Assembly: GCA_944371325.1 (NCBI GenBank)
Contig: CALVXO010000009.1
Location: 1-56,712, forward strand
Source: an uncultured Bacilli bacterium
GTDB taxonomy: Bacteria > Bacillota_I > Bacilli_A > RF39 > UBA660
Direction of reading: 5' to 3'
Length of the DNA: 56,712 nt
The position numbers and the translations under genes are program-made. Within the stretch, counting starts at the first letter, position 1. Every line of letters begins with the position of its first letter. Positions 38,459-48,172 of the stretch are shown here, piece after piece. The notes under the pieces are model-generated. The model worked only from the letters and a program-made list of their open reading frames with translations. It ran no database searches and had not been told where the DNA came from.

Positions 38459-39913
38459 ATGGTAAAGAAAAAAAGAAAAGAGTTTTTAACAGCTTTTTCA
38501 ATTATTTTCATATTAATATTTGCTTTAGGAATTGTTTCACATTTTCTACCTAAAGCAAAATTTGTAACAGTTGATGGAGTTGAAGAAATTGTAAATGGTA
38601 GTGGTGTCGTTGGTGCTACATTACCAGATGTATTATTATCACCAATATTAGGTTTTGAAAATGCAATCGATGTTTGTATATTTGTACTTATATTAGGTGG
38701 TTTCTTAGCTATTGTAGCTCGAACTGAAGCTTTAGAAACGGGAATTAAGGTTTTAGTAAAAAAATTAAAGGGTAAAGAATTAGTTTTAATTCCAATTTTG
38801 ATGTTTATATTTTCAATTGGTGGAACAACTTATGGTATGCTTGAAGAAACAGTTGGTTTTTATGCACTACTTTCAGCAACTATGGTTATGGCAGGAATGG
38901 ATACTTTAGTTGCTTCTAGTATTGTTTTATTAGGAGCAGGATCTGGTGTTTTAGGTTCAACAGTTAACCCATTTGCTGTAGGTGCAGCTGTTTCGGCATT
39001 ACCAGAAGGAATAGTTGTTAATCAAGGTTTAATAATTGGTATTGGCGTTTGTTTATGGCTTACAACTTTATTGATTTCAATTATCTTTGTAATGGCATAT
39101 GCAAAAAGAGTAATTAAGAAAAAGGGTTCAACTTTCTTATCATTAAGGGAAAGAAGAAATATGGAAGAAGAATATGGTGCTCATGCTAATACAGATTTAG
39201 ATAATGTTAGATTATCTAAAAAACAAAAAATTACTTTATGGTTATTTGCTTTAACATTTATAATTATGATAATTGGATTCATTCCATGGGAATCATTTGG
39301 TATTGATATATTTACTAAATTTACAGGTTGGTTAACAGGTATGCCATTGGGAGAGTGGTATTTCTATGAAGCTGCTTTATGGTTCTTGATTATGTCAGTT
39401 ATTATTGGTTTAGTTAATAGAACAGGTGAAAAGAAATTTGTCGATACATTTATTGATGGAGCAGATGATATGGTAGGAGTTATTTTAATAATTGCTATTG
39501 CTCGTGGTGCTTCTGTATTAATGCAAAGTACATATTTAGATAATTATATTATTTATAATGCTGCTGATATGTTGAAAACTGTTCCAATTATTATATTTGC
39601 TCCATTTAATTATGTTGTTCACGTTTTATTATCTATTTTAGTTCCGTCTAGTTCAGGCTTAGCAACTTTATCTGCTCCTATTATAGGACCTATTGCTGAT
39701 CAATTAGGATATAGTGTAGAAGGTACAATTATGACTTTAGTAGCAGCCAATGGATTAGTTAATTTAATTACTCCAACTTGTGGTGCTATTATGGGTGGTT
39801 TAGCTTTAGCTAAAGTAGAATATGCTACTTGGGTTAAATTTGCTTTAAAAATAGTATTTACAATTGCTATTGTTAATATTGTTATTTTAACAACAGTAAT
39901 GATGTTTGTATAG
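38459..39913 (+). CDS. YfcC-family carrier, likely arginine/ornithine exchanger
   Basis: 484 residues, about 12 membrane helices; the first is FSIIFILIFALGIVSHFLP. The YfcC/AbgT-like family signature regions GGTTYGMLEETVGFYALL, GAGSGVLGSTVNPFAVGAA and SSSGLATLSAPIIGPIADQL are present. In this operon position, YfcC proteins commonly replace the classical ArcD antiporter, importing arginine and exporting ornithine; the substrate is inferred from context. GGAAAAG just upstream is the ribosome site. The stop is followed at once by a hairpin terminator. Confidence 0.9.
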   Translation: MVKKKRKEFLTAFSIIFILIFALGIVSHFLPKAKFVTVDGVEEIVNGSGVVGATLPDVLLSPILGFENAIDVCIFVLILGGFLAIVARTEALETGIKVLVKKLKGKELVLIPILMFIFSIGGTTYGMLEETVGFYALLSATMVMAGMDTLVASSIVLLGAGSGVLGSTVNPFAVGAAVSALPEGIVVNQGLIIGIGVCLWLTTLLISIIFVMAYAKRVIKKKGSTFLSLRERRNMEEEYGAHANTDLDNVRLSKKQKITLWLFALTFIIMIIGFIPWESFGIDIFTKFTGWLTGMPLGEWYFYEAALWFLIMSVIIGLVNRTGEKKFVDTFIDGADDMVGVILIIAIARGASVLMQSTYLDNYIIYNAADMLKTVPIIIFAPFNYVVHVLLSILVPSSSGLATLSAPIIGPIADQLGYSVEGTIMTLVAANGLVNLITPTCGAIMGGLALAKVEYATWVKFALKIVFTIAIVNIVILTTVMMFV

Positions 39914-39937
39914 AGATGAATTTCATCTCTTTTATTT
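39912..39937 (+). terminator. Terminator of the arc operon
   Basis: AGAGATGAA (39912-39920) and TTCATCTCT (39922-39930) form a near-perfect palindrome followed by TTTATTTT on the plus strand. The convergent FkbM gene ends at 39932. Confidence 0.8.
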
Positions 39938-40858
39938 TGGTATAGCAAATAAAACTATTTCAGTTGGGAAAATATAATTACTGTAATATCTTAAATAAAA
40001 ATTATAATTATTATTATATTCATAAATTAATTTAGGTAATTTCCATAAATCTTCATTGTTATGATAAACAGAAATTAATAAAATTGGATTATCATTTATA
40101 ATATGATTTTTTGCTCCTATTAAAGCATTATATTCACTACCTTCAATATCCATTTTAATCATATCTATTTTTTCTAATATATCATTATCTAAACTAACAG
40201 ATTCTATTTCAATATCGCCATTATTATCTATTTGATTAGCTGATGAATTAATTATACTTTGTTTTAAATACATAATAGAATTTTCATTCGAAACAGCGTT
40301 ATTTTTATATACAATATTTTGATATTTACTTAAATTATTTTTTAATTTTGCCATAGTTTCATTAGTTATTTCATAGCAATATATTTTTTTATAATTATTA
40401 TATATATTTATATAATCTAATATAGTATCTCCTATGTATGCACCAACATCGACAAATACTTGATTATTACAATTTGGAATTATATCTAAATCAAAATAAT
40501 GTTTATAATTATAATTCATACATTCTTTTAAAGTTATAAAATCATATTGATACCAATTATTTAATATTCCAAATAACAATTTTTTGGAACTATAATCTTT
40601 TAAATTGTTATATAACCAAACGTAGTCATCAATATGTTCATGAAATGATTTTGCTTTTTCATATATTTCATTATAATCATTTTTCTCAATATCTAATGTT
40701 CCCCAATATTTAAAGTCGTTTAAAAAATTTTGAATCGATTTTTGAGTATCAGGATGAATTTTACTAAAACTGTTTTTAATATTTATAAATATTTCTTCTA
40801 AAGTCATGTTTTTGATTTTTACAACCAAATCATTAAAATTTTTATCAATTATATTCAA
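39932..40858 (-). CDS. FkbM-family SAM-dependent methyltransferase
   Basis: About 308 residues. The start is taken as TTG 40858 because AGGTGA lies 5 bases upstream; a GTG at 40867 falls inside that site. The C-terminal two-thirds is the FkbM domain: QVFVDVGAYIGDTILDYINI (SAM-binding motif I), KIYCYEITNETM, then IKMDIEGSEYNALIGAKNHI (the DxEGxE motif) and LISVYHN. The first ~130 residues are helical and unassigned. FkbM enzymes O-methylate sugars or other metabolites; the substrate is unknown. It is a single gene, convergent with the arc operon. Confidence 0.88.
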   Translation of the reverse strand: MNIIDKNFNDLVVKIKNMTLEEIFINIKNSFSKIHPDTQKSIQNFLNDFKYWGTLDIEKNDYNEIYEKAKSFHEHIDDYVWLYNNLKDYSSKKLLFGILNNWYQYDFITLKECMNYNYKHYFDLDIIPNCNNQVFVDVGAYIGDTILDYINIYNNYKKIYCYEITNETMAKLKNNLSKYQNIVYKNNAVSNENSIMYLKQSIINSSANQIDNNGDIEIESVSLDNDILEKIDMIKMDIEGSEYNALIGAKNHIINDNPILLISVYHNNEDLWKLPKLIYEYNNNYNFYLRYYSNYIFPTEIVLFAIPK

Positions 40859-40963
40859 ATTAATCACCTATAAAAAAGTATGCTATAAAATGATTATTTT
40901 TACAATAAATTTATTTAAATATAATTAAATATTTGATATAATTGTATCTAGGAGTTGTTAGAT

Positions 40964-41485
40964 ATGGAAAAATATATACCAGATATTTATCAAAAAAGTA
41001 TTTATACAATAAATTATGATGCTTTATATAATAGAGGAATTAGATGTTTATTAATTGATTTAGATAATACAATAGTTCCAATTACTATGAAAAAACCTAA
41101 TAAAAAAGTTAAAGAATTATTTGATGACTTAAAAACAAAAGGATTTAAAGTTATAATATTTTCTAATAGTCCTAAAGCAAGAGTAAAACCATTTAAAGAT
41201 GAATTAGATGTTGATTGTTGTGCTAGAGCATTAAAACCATTTAAATTTAAATACAATAAAATCTTAGAAGAATATAAATTAAATGTTGCTACTGTTGCTT
41301 GTATAGGAGATCAATTATTAACTGATATTCAAGGCGGTAATAATATAGGTATTACAACAATACTAGTAAATCCAATTGGAACAAAAGAAAGATTTACAAC
41401 TAGAATTAATCGTTATTTTGAAAGAAAAATATTAAAAAAATTAAGAGATAATGACCTATTTACTAAAGGAAAATATTATGAATAA
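40964..41485 (+). CDS. yqeG: YqeG-family HAD phosphatase
   Basis: 173 residues from ATG 40964 (AGGAG upstream; a TTG at 40955 lies within the site). A TATAAT at 40937-40942 is a likely -10. HAD IIIA motifs: CLLIDLDNTIVP (motif I), VIIFSNSPKAR (motif II), ARALKPFKFKYN (motif III Lys) and CIGDQLLTDIQGGNNIG (motif IV). YqeG is linked with yqeH in many Bacillota, as here (8-bp overlap). Its substrate is not established. Confidence 0.92.
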   Translation: MEKYIPDIYQKSIYTINYDALYNRGIRCLLIDLDNTIVPITMKKPNKKVKELFDDLKTKGFKVIIFSNSPKARVKPFKDELDVDCCARALKPFKFKYNKILEEYKLNVATVACIGDQLLTDIQGGNNIGITTILVNPIGTKERFTTRINRYFERKILKKLRDNDLFTKGKYYE

Positions 41486-42404
41486 ATGTAGAGGATGCGG
41501 AGTTTTAATTGATAATAACGATTTGTGTGAAAGATGTTTTAGAATAAAATATTATAATGATTATAAAGTTGTATCTAAAACTAATAAAGATTTTATTCCT
41601 ATTTTAGAAAATATTAATAAAACAAAAGATTTAGTCTTATTAGTAGTTGATTTATTTAATATAGGTGATTTATCAATTATAAGAAAATATTTAAAAAATG
41701 ATATTTTATTAGTTTTAACTAAAAGAGATTTATTACCTAAAAGTGTTTCATTAGATAAATTATATAATTATGATTATAAAATAGATTTTATAGATAAAAT
41801 AATTATTAGTAGCAATAAAAATTATAATTTTGATGAGTTGTTAGAAAAAATAAATAAATATAAAAAAACTAATAATGTTTATGTAGTAGGATATACGAAT
41901 GCTGGTAAATCTACTATGATTAATAAGTTGATTTATAATTATTCTGATTTAAAAACTGAAATAACAACTAGTCCACTTCCTAGTACCACTTTAAATACTA
42001 TTGAAATAAAATTAAATGATATTACTTTAATTGATACACCAGGATTATTAGATGAAGGTGATATAGTTAATTATATAAGTGGTAGTGAATTAAAAAAAAT
42101 AATACCTAAAAAAGAAATAAAGCCTATAACATATCAGGTAAAAGGTACACAAACTATCGTAGTAGATAAATATTTACAAATTGAAGCTACTGATATTGAT
42201 TTAACTTTTTATATATCAAATAATTTAGAAGTAAAAAGATATTATAAAAAAATATCTACTAATTTAAAAAAACATACTATTGAAGTTAATAAAAATGATA
42301 TTGTAATAAAAGGTTTATGTTTTATTAAAACAAATAAAAAAAGTGTATTAAATATCTACACTTTAGATAATGTTTCAGTATTTACTCGTGATAGTATAAT
42401 TTAG
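41478..42404 (+). CDS. yqeH: YqeH, circularly permuted ribosome-assembly GTPase
   Basis: 308 residues from ATG 41478 (AAAGGA site). N-terminal zinc finger MNKCRGCGVLIDNNDLCERC with two Cys pairs. The GTPase motifs occur in the permuted order: G4 LTKRDLLP (~80), then G1 GYTNAGKSTMINKL and G3 DTPGLLD. A C-terminal beta/RNA-binding region follows. It acts in 30S subunit maturation. It is somewhat shorter than B. subtilis YqeH (~366). The end overlaps the convergent amidotransferase gene by 23 bases. Confidence 0.93.
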   Translation: MNKCRGCGVLIDNNDLCERCFRIKYYNDYKVVSKTNKDFIPILENINKTKDLVLLVVDLFNIGDLSIIRKYLKNDILLVLTKRDLLPKSVSLDKLYNYDYKIDFIDKIIISSNKNYNFDELLEKINKYKKTNNVYVVGYTNAGKSTMINKLIYNYSDLKTEITTSPLPSTTLNTIEIKLNDITLIDTPGLLDEGDIVNYISGSELKKIIPKKEIKPITYQVKGTQTIVVDKYLQIEATDIDLTFYISNNLEVKRYYKKISTNLKKHTIEVNKNDIVIKGLCFIKTNKKSVLNIYTLDNVSVFTRDSII

Positions 42405-43071
42405 CAGCTTCAATAAAACTTTCAAATATTTTTTTACTATTTAAATCTATGTCGTAGTTTTTTTCAGGATGCCACTGGAGACCAATATTAAAAAGGTCTT
42501 CTTTTTTTTCTACTGCTTCAATTACATCATCACAGGTTCCGGCAATATTATAATCACCACTATCATATACTTTATAATCATGGAAACTATTAACTAATAT
42601 TTTATCTTCTTTTAAAATATTAAATAATTTTGAATCTTTTTTAATGTTTACTAAATGTTTATAATTATTTTTACTATTATGAAATTTGTTTTCAATAATT
42701 ATATTTTTATTATTATTGTTATAATTACACATAGTTTGCATACCCATACAAATACCTAATAATGGGAGATTTTTTTTGTTACAATAATCACATATAAAAT
42801 TATGATGTTCAAATTTTTTTGAACCACCTGGAATTATAATTCCACTACATAAGTTTATTTGCCTTGCTAATAATTCTTTATCTTTACTAGTAAGTTTATT
42901 TGCATCTTTTGGCCTGGTTTTATAATAATCAATTAATAAAGGAGGTAATATCACAATAGGAATACCACCATATTTAATGATCGCTTTTCTATAATTTTCG
43001 AAAATACAAATTGTACTTTTTTGTTTTATTGAATAATCATCTATTCCAACAATTCCAATAATTGGTTTCAT
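42382..43071 (-). CDS. Class I glutamine amidotransferase-like hydrolase (PuuD/peptidase C26 type)
   Basis: 229 residues, ATG start with GGTGAT. MKPIIGIVGIDDYS, then IIIPGGSKKFEHHN (oxyanion glycine region), the nucleophile elbow LLGICMGMQTMCNY (Cys) and LQWHPEKNYD (His-Glu) complete the triad. This is the gamma-glutamyl-GABA hydrolase/peptidase C26 family, which cleaves gamma-glutamyl amides. No putrescine genes are nearby, so the substrate is uncertain. It may be transcribed with the collagen-like gene upstream on the same strand only if that terminator is read through. Confidence 0.85.
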   Translation of the reverse strand: MKPIIGIVGIDDYSIKQKSTICIFENYRKAIIKYGGIPIVILPPLLIDYYKTRPKDANKLTSKDKELLARQINLCSGIIIPGGSKKFEHHNFICDYCNKKNLPLLGICMGMQTMCNYNNNNKNIIIENKFHNSKNNYKHLVNIKKDSKLFNILKEDKILVNSFHDYKVYDSGDYNIAGTCDDVIEAVEKKEDLFNIGLQWHPEKNYDIDLNSKKIFESFIEAAKLYYHE

Positions 43072-43117
43072 ATTATCACCATTTTTATTATGAAATTATT
43101 TATTTAAAAATATAACA

Positions 43118-43141
43118 AAAAAAGCCAAAAATGGCTTTTTT
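43118..43141. terminator. Terminator of the collagen-like gene
   Basis: AAAAAAGCCA (43118-43127) and TGGCTTTTTT (43132-43141) form a perfect 10-bp stem with A/T runs on both sides, starting 1 base after the collagen-like gene's stop. It can work in both directions. Confidence 0.85.
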
Positions 43142-43142
43142 A

Positions 43143-44297
43143 TTATGGCCCGGTAGGTCCAGTTGGTCCTTCAGGTCCGGTAGGTCCAGTTGGTCCTTCA
43201 GGTCCGGTAGGTCCAGTTGGTCCTTCAGGTCCGGTAGGTCCAGTAGCGCCTTCAGGTCCAGTTGGTCCTTCAGGTCCAGTAGGTCCAGTAGCGCCTTCAG
43301 GTCCAGTAGGTCCAGTAGCTCCTTCAGGTCCAGTAGGTCCAGTAGCGCCTTCAGGTCCGGTAGGTCCAGTAGCGCCTTCAGGTCCGGTAGGTCCAGTAGC
43401 ACCTTCAGGTCCGGTAGGTCCAGTAGCTCCTTCAGGTCCAGTAGGTCCAGTAGCTCCTTCAGGTCCGGTAGGTCCAGTTGGTCCTTCAGGTCCGGTAGGT
43501 CCAGTAGCACCTTCAGGTCCGGTAGGTCCAGTAGCACCAGTAAGTCCAGTAGCACCAGTAGGTCCAGTTGGCCCAGTAGCACCAGTACCAGCAGGTCCAG
43601 TTGGCCCAGTTGCACCAGTAGGTCCAGAAGGAATTGTTAGATTAATGAAAAAATTAGGAGAAGTTCCTGTTATTGAAGCAGATGCAGTAGCCCCAGTAGT
43701 TACTGTTCCAATTGTCAAAGTTGGAGTTACACTTGGCCCAGTAGGTCCAGTAGGTCCAGTAGGACCAGTGGCTCCAGTAGCGCCTGAACCCGATGGTCCT
43801 GTAGCACCGGCAGGTCCGGTAGGTCCAGTAGGTCCAGTTGGTCCAGTTGCACCGTTTGCACCAGTACCAGCAGGCCCTGTTGGTCCAGTAGGTCCGGTAG
43901 GTCCTTGAGTACCAGGATTTCCTTGAATTCCTTGAATACCTTGAGGCCCAGTTGCACCAGTAGCTCCCTGAGAACCGGTAGCGCCTGTATTACCTTGGAT
44001 ACCTTGAATACCTTGAGGTCCAGTAGGTCCAGTAGGTCCAGTTGCACCAGTGGCCCCTGCTGGAATTGTAAAGTCTAAAATAGCATTTGTATTAGTTCCT
44101 TCATTAACTACGGTTGCTTGACTACCAGGTTGCCCTGTTGTAGTTCTACCAATAGCAACTGTAGTAGGTCCTTGAGGTCCAGTTGGCCCAGTAGGTCCAG
44201 TTGCACCAATACAAGTTACACATCTTGGTTTGCAATGTTTATCTTGTTCGATTTTGCACATAGCATTTTCATATATCTCGTTATTAATAATACTCAC
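43143..44297 (-). CDS. Collagen-like Gly-X-Thr/Pro repeat protein
   Basis: 384 residues from GTG 44297; the ribosome site is not convincing and an internal ATG (codon 13) is an alternative. A Cys-rich N-terminus ([10 protein letters not shown]) precedes collagen-type triplets ([14 protein letters not shown]). Two ~40-residue spacers of beta type interrupt them ([17 protein letters not shown] and [16 protein letters not shown]). The C-terminal ~150 residues are an uninterrupted run of [18 protein letters not shown] 9-mers that stops in mid-repeat with no cell-wall anchor, hydrophobic tail or BclA-type head. Such proteins form surface triple helices (exosporium or adhesive filaments in Bacillota). 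Export is not obvious because there is no signal peptide. Base composition is far richer in G+C than the neighbours. Confidence 0.85.
   Translation of the reverse strand: MSIINNEIYENAMCKIEQDKHCKPRCVTCIGATGPTGPTGPQGPTTVAIGRTTTGQPGSQATVVNEGTNTNAILDFTIPAGATGATGPTGPTGPQGIQGIQGNTGATGSQGATGATGPQGIQGIQGNPGTQGPTGPTGPTGPAGTGANGATGPTGPTGPTGPAGATGPSGSGATGATGPTGPTGPTGPSVTPTLTIGTVTTGATASASITGTSPNFFINLTIPSGPTGATGPTGPAGTGATGPTGPTGATGLTGATGPTGPEGATGPTGPEGPTGPTGPEGATGPTGPEGATGPTGPEGATGPTGPEGATGPTGPEGATGPTGPEGATGPTGPEGATGPTGPEGPTGPEGATGPTGPEGPTGPTGPEGPTGPTGPEGPTGPTGP
43149..43545 (-). repeat. 27-bp coding tandem repeats (collagen 9-mer)
   Basis: About 14 copies of a 27-bp unit encoding GATGPTGPE or GPTGPTGPE. 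Copies differ mainly by synonymous third bases (GGTCCGG/GGTCCAG) and by Ala/Pro at one codon. The array is prone to slippage, so length may vary between strains or be misassembled. Confidence 0.85.
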
Positions 44298-44356
44298 CTC
44301 ACACTTCTATAATAGAATATGTAAATAATTAAAAAAAATGAATGTAAATAATTTAA

Positions 44357-44386
44357 TTGACAAAAAAATAATGTGAATGTTAAAAT
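44357..44386 (+). promoter_or_regulatory. priA: priA promoter
   Basis: TTGACA (44357-44362), an 18-bp spacer and TAAAAT (44381-44386). The expected start near 44393 leaves only about 10 bases before the priA ATG at 44402. Confidence 0.7.
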
Positions 44387-44401
44387 GAAATGGGTGATAA
44401 G

Positions 44402-46543
44402 ATGATTGCTAATGTATTAGTTGAGATTCAAAAATTAGATAAAACATTTTCTTATTTAATACCTGATAATATGAAAGCCAAAGTAGGAATCAGATGCTTA
44501 ATTCCTTTTGGTAATAGAAAATTAGAAGGTTTTATCATAGAAATAAAAGATAATATTGAATGTGATTATAAATTAAAAGAAATAATAAGTTTGATTGATG
44601 AGAATCCTGTTTTAAATGAAGAATTATTAGATTTAGGTAGTTACATTAGTAAGAAAACATTATGTACATTAACTAGTGCTTATCAAACAATGTTACCTAC
44701 AGCTTTAAAAGCAAAAACAAATACAAAAATAAATAAAAAATATGTTTATTTTATAAGAAAAATAAAAGATTATGAACCTAAAAATCAAAATGAAGAGATA
44801 TTAATTAATATGCTAAATAATAAGGATATTTCTTTAAAGGAAGCTAATCAGATATCTAAATACGCAGTAGATAAGTTAATTAAAAATAATATTATAGAAA
44901 AATATGAAAAAGAAATTTATAGATTAAATGATGAAGTATATGAACATGAACAAGAAAAAGAATTAACTTTAGAACAAAAGAATGTTATCAAAAAAATAGA
45001 TTTAAATAAATTTAAACCTTATTTGTTACATGGAGTTACGGGAAGTGGTAAAACTGAAGTTTATATGAATTTAATAAAAAAAGTAATTGATTTAAATAAA
45101 CAAGCTTTAGTTTTAGTTCCGGAAATAAGTTTAACGCCACAATTAGTTGAAACATTTAAAAAAAGATTTGGTAATGATATAGCAATATTACACAGTCATT
45201 TAAGTAATGGTGAAAAGTACGATGAATGGCGAAAAATAGAAAAAAAAGAAGTTAATATAGTAATAGGTGCTAGGAGTGCTGTGTTTGCACCTTTAACTAA
45301 ATTAGGTATTATTATAATTGATGAGGAACATTCTAATACTTATAAACAAGAAAATAATCCAAGATATAATGCAATTGATGTGGGAATATATAGAGCTAAA
45401 AAATATAATATTCCAATTATTTTAGGAAGTGCGACACCTTCTATTGAAAGTTATACAAGAGCAAAAGCTAATATATATGAATTATTAGAAATGAAAAATA
45501 GAGTTAATAATTATTTACCTAAAGTAACTTTAGTTGATATGAAAGAAGAAATAAAAAATAAAAATATTATATTTTCTAGAATTTTAAAAGATAAAATAAA
45601 TGAAAAATTAAATAATAATGAACAAGTTATTATTTTATTAAATAGAAGAGGTTATACAACAATTACAACTTGTAATAACTGTGGCTTTACCCATAAATGC
45701 CCTAAGTGTGATATTCCTTTAACATATCATTTAAATTCAAAAAAAATGATTTGTCATTATTGTAATTATGAAACAAATAAATTATATAAGTGTCCAGAAT
45801 GTAATAGTACTGATATTAAAGAACGAGGTATGGGGACCGAAAAATTAGAACAAGAGGTAATAAGTGAGTTTAGTAATGCAAAAGTAGTAAGAATGGATGT
45901 TGATACTACTAGAACTAAACAAGCTCATCAAAAGATAATAAATGATTTTGAAAATGAAAAATATAATATTTTAATTGGAACACAAATGATTGCTAAAGGA
46001 TTAAATTTTCCTAAAGTAACTTTAGTTGGTGTTTTAAATGGTGATGCATCTTTAAATATTCCAGATTTTAGAAGTGGTGAAAGAACATTTCAATTATTAA
46101 ATCAAGTAGCAGGTAGAGCAGGTAGAAGTGACTTGTTAGGTGAAGTTATTATTCAAGCTTTTAATATTGATCATTATAGTTTGGTATATGCTAAAAAACA
46201 TGATTATTTAGGTTTTTATAATGAAGAAATGCGAATAAGAAAAATATTGAAATATCCACCATTTTATAATTTATGTGTAGTTAGAATACAAGGAACCGAT
46301 AATATTAAGTGTGAAGAAGAAGCAAATAAAATAATAAGTTATTTAAAACATAATTTAAAAGATGAAATTATTTTAGGTCCAAGTCCATCAGTAATACCTA
46401 AAATAAATAATATTTATTATTATCAAATAATAATTAAATATAAAAATACAAAAAAAATATATAATCATTTAAAATTCATAAATGATAAATATTTAAATAG
46501 TAAAGTAAATGTGGGAATTGATTTTAACCCAAATAAAATTTAA
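44402..46543 (+). CDS. priA: Primosomal replication-restart helicase PriA
   Basis: 713 residues from ATG 44402, which begins MIANVLVEIQKLDKTFSYLI like other PriA proteins. Motifs: LHGVTGSGKTEVYMN (Walker A), IIIDEEHSNTYKQE (DEEH Walker B), LGSATPSIESY (III) and QVAGRAGRSDLLG (VI). Eight zinc-binding Cys lie between them (TTCNNCGFTHKCPKCD, MICHYCNYE, YKCPECNS). PriA reloads the replicative helicase at stalled forks. In many Bacillota priA is followed by fmt, as here with one gene between. Confidence 0.97.
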   Translation: MIANVLVEIQKLDKTFSYLIPDNMKAKVGIRCLIPFGNRKLEGFIIEIKDNIECDYKLKEIISLIDENPVLNEELLDLGSYISKKTLCTLTSAYQTMLPTALKAKTNTKINKKYVYFIRKIKDYEPKNQNEEILINMLNNKDISLKEANQISKYAVDKLIKNNIIEKYEKEIYRLNDEVYEHEQEKELTLEQKNVIKKIDLNKFKPYLLHGVTGSGKTEVYMNLIKKVIDLNKQALVLVPEISLTPQLVETFKKRFGNDIAILHSHLSNGEKYDEWRKIEKKEVNIVIGARSAVFAPLTKLGIIIIDEEHSNTYKQENNPRYNAIDVGIYRAKKYNIPIILGSATPSIESYTRAKANIYELLEMKNRVNNYLPKVTLVDMKEEIKNKNIIFSRILKDKINEKLNNNEQVIILLNRRGYTTITTCNNCGFTHKCPKCDIPLTYHLNSKKMICHYCNYETNKLYKCPECNSTDIKERGMGTEKLEQEVISEFSNAKVVRMDVDTTRTKQAHQKIINDFENEKYNILIGTQMIAKGLNFPKVTLVGVLNGDASLNIPDFRSGERTFQLLNQVAGRAGRSDLLGEVIIQAFNIDHYSLVYAKKHDYLGFYNEEMRIRKILKYPPFYNLCVVRIQGTDNIKCEEEANKIISYLKHNLKDEIILGPSPSVIPKINNIYYYQIIIKYKNTKKIYNHLKFINDKYLNSKVNVGIDFNPNKI

Positions 46544-46576
46544 AAAATTATGGTATAATAAGTATAGGTGGTTTAA

Positions 46577-47167
46577 ATGTGGATAGTAATAATAATTATT
46601 ATTTTAGTTTGTTATGTTTATGGAATGTATAATTTATTTAATCATTTAAATAATAAAGCTGATAAACATTTTATAGAGTTGGATTCTTATTTTCAAAAAA
46701 GAATTAATTTACTTCCAACGTTAGTTAATATATTCAAACAATATAATTTAGAAAAAGATACAATTGATAGGATTTTATTTTTAACTAAAGATAGTTACGT
46801 TGAACAAACGTCAAAAGAAAAAATAATTACAAATATTGAATTAAATAAGTTAATTGATAGATTATGGGAAATAGCTGATTCAAATTTAATTTTAAAACAA
46901 AATCCAGTATTTCTAAATGTTATTAAACAGTTTAATATGGTTGAAGAAGAAATAATTGTAGCTAAAAAGTATTATAATGATATAGTAAAAAAATATAATA
47001 GATCAGTTAATATTTTTCCTAACAATTTATTATCAAAAGCATTAAAATTTTATCCAAAACAAATATATGACGTTGATGAGACAACGAGAAAAGTAATTAA
47101 AACTGAAACAATTAAAAGAGAAGCTGTTATTTTAGAAGAAAAGAAAAAGGAAGAAGATTATTTTTAA
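46577..47167 (+). CDS. LemA-family membrane protein
   Basis: 196 residues, ATG start with AGGTGG; TATAAT at 46554-46559 may be its own -10. One N-terminal membrane helix (WIVIIIIILVCYVYGMYNL) is followed by a helical cytoplasmic or external domain with the LemA pattern: FQKRINLLPTLVNIFKQY, and YYNDIVKKYNRSVNIFPNNL near 140. The C-terminus is Lys/Glu-rich. LemA function is not well defined. It sits between priA and fmt. Confidence 0.75.
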   Translation: MWIVIIIIILVCYVYGMYNLFNHLNNKADKHFIELDSYFQKRINLLPTLVNIFKQYNLEKDTIDRILFLTKDSYVEQTSKEKIITNIELNKLIDRLWEIADSNLILKQNPVFLNVIKQFNMVEEEIIVAKKYYNDIVKKYNRSVNIFPNNLLSKALKFYPKQIYDVDETTRKVIKTETIKREAVILEEKKKEEDYF

Positions 47168-47215
47168 TTTACACCTTTCTTTTTTTGTGGTAAAATTATT
47201 AGTAGGTGATAGATA

Positions 47216-48172
47216 ATGGATTATAGCAATATAAAAATAGAAAAAGAATTACAAGTTGTATTTATGGGTACACCAGAATTTGCAGTTCCTGTTTTACAAG
47301 GCTTAATAGATAATTATAAAGTAAGGGCTGTTGTTACACAACCAGATCGAAAAGGAAATCATGGTCAAATTAATGTTCCACCAGTCAAAAAATTAGCACA
47401 AGATAAAGCAATATTAGTGTTACAACCAGAAAATATTAAAGAAGATTATCAAGAAATAATTAATTTAAATCCAGATATAATAATTACTTGTGCTTATGGA
47501 CAAATTATTCCAAGAGAATTATTAGAATGCCCAAGATTAGGTTGTATTAATGTTCATGCATCATTACTTCCTAAATTAAGAGGAGGGGCTCCTATTCATA
47601 AAGCGATAATTGAAGGACATTCTAAAACAGGTGTTACAATTATGTATATGAATACTAAAATGGATGAAGGAGATATTATAACACAAGAAGAAATTCCTAT
47701 ATTAGATACTGATACTGCTAGTTCTTTACATGATAAATTAAGTATATTAGGTAGAGACTTATTACTTAAAACATTACCAAGTATTATTAATGGAATTAAT
47801 AGCAGAACTAAACAAGATTCTTCACAAGCAACTTATGCTTTTACTTTAAAAAAAGAAGATGAAAAAATTAATTTTAATAAAACAGCAAGACAAATTCATA
47901 ATCAAATAAGAGGATTAAATTCTTGGCCTGGAGCTTATTGTATATTTGAAGGTAAAATACTTAAAGTATGGGATTCATTTATAACAGATAATTATCCTGT
48001 TGGTTTTAATGGTGAGATTACTGCTATTTATAAAGAAGGTATCGGTGTTAAAGTAAGCAATGGTGAAATCGTATTTAAAATAGTTCAACCAGAAGGTAAA
48101 AATAAAATGGATGCTATTAGTTTTATTAATGGATTAAGAGACAAAAATATTGTAGGAAAAGTATTAGAATGA
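47216..48172 (+). CDS. fmt: Methionyl-tRNA formyltransferase
   Basis: 318 residues, normal length; ATG start with GGTGAT. Signature segments: VVFMGTPEFAVPVLQGL, the catalytic Asn-x-His in GCINVHASLLPKLRGGAPI and GVTIMYMNTKMDEGDI (catalytic Asp), then the C-terminal OB-fold (IRGLNSWPGAYCIFEGKILK). It formylates initiator Met-tRNA using 10-formyl-THF. Its last codons overlap the next gene's ATGA start. Confidence 0.97.
   Translation: MDYSNIKIEKELQVVFMGTPEFAVPVLQGLIDNYKVRAVVTQPDRKGNHGQINVPPVKKLAQDKAILVLQPENIKEDYQEIINLNPDIIITCAYGQIIPRELLECPRLGCINVHASLLPKLRGGAPIHKAIIEGHSKTGVTIMYMNTKMDEGDIITQEEIPILDTDTASSLHDKLSILGRDLLLKTLPSIINGINSRTKQDSSQATYAFTLKKEDEKINFNKTARQIHNQIRGLNSWPGAYCIFEGKILKVWDSFITDNYPVGFNGEITAIYKEGIGVKVSNGEIVFKIVQPEGKNKMDAISFINGLRDKNIVGKVLE

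Noticed and set aside
43143..44230. Regular repeats that at first look like a CRISPR array or non-coding satellite
   Set aside because: The repeats keep a single minus-strand frame of Gly-X-Y triplets and are contiguous without unique spacers, so they are coding collagen repeats. Open frames on the other strands there are shadows of the repeat.
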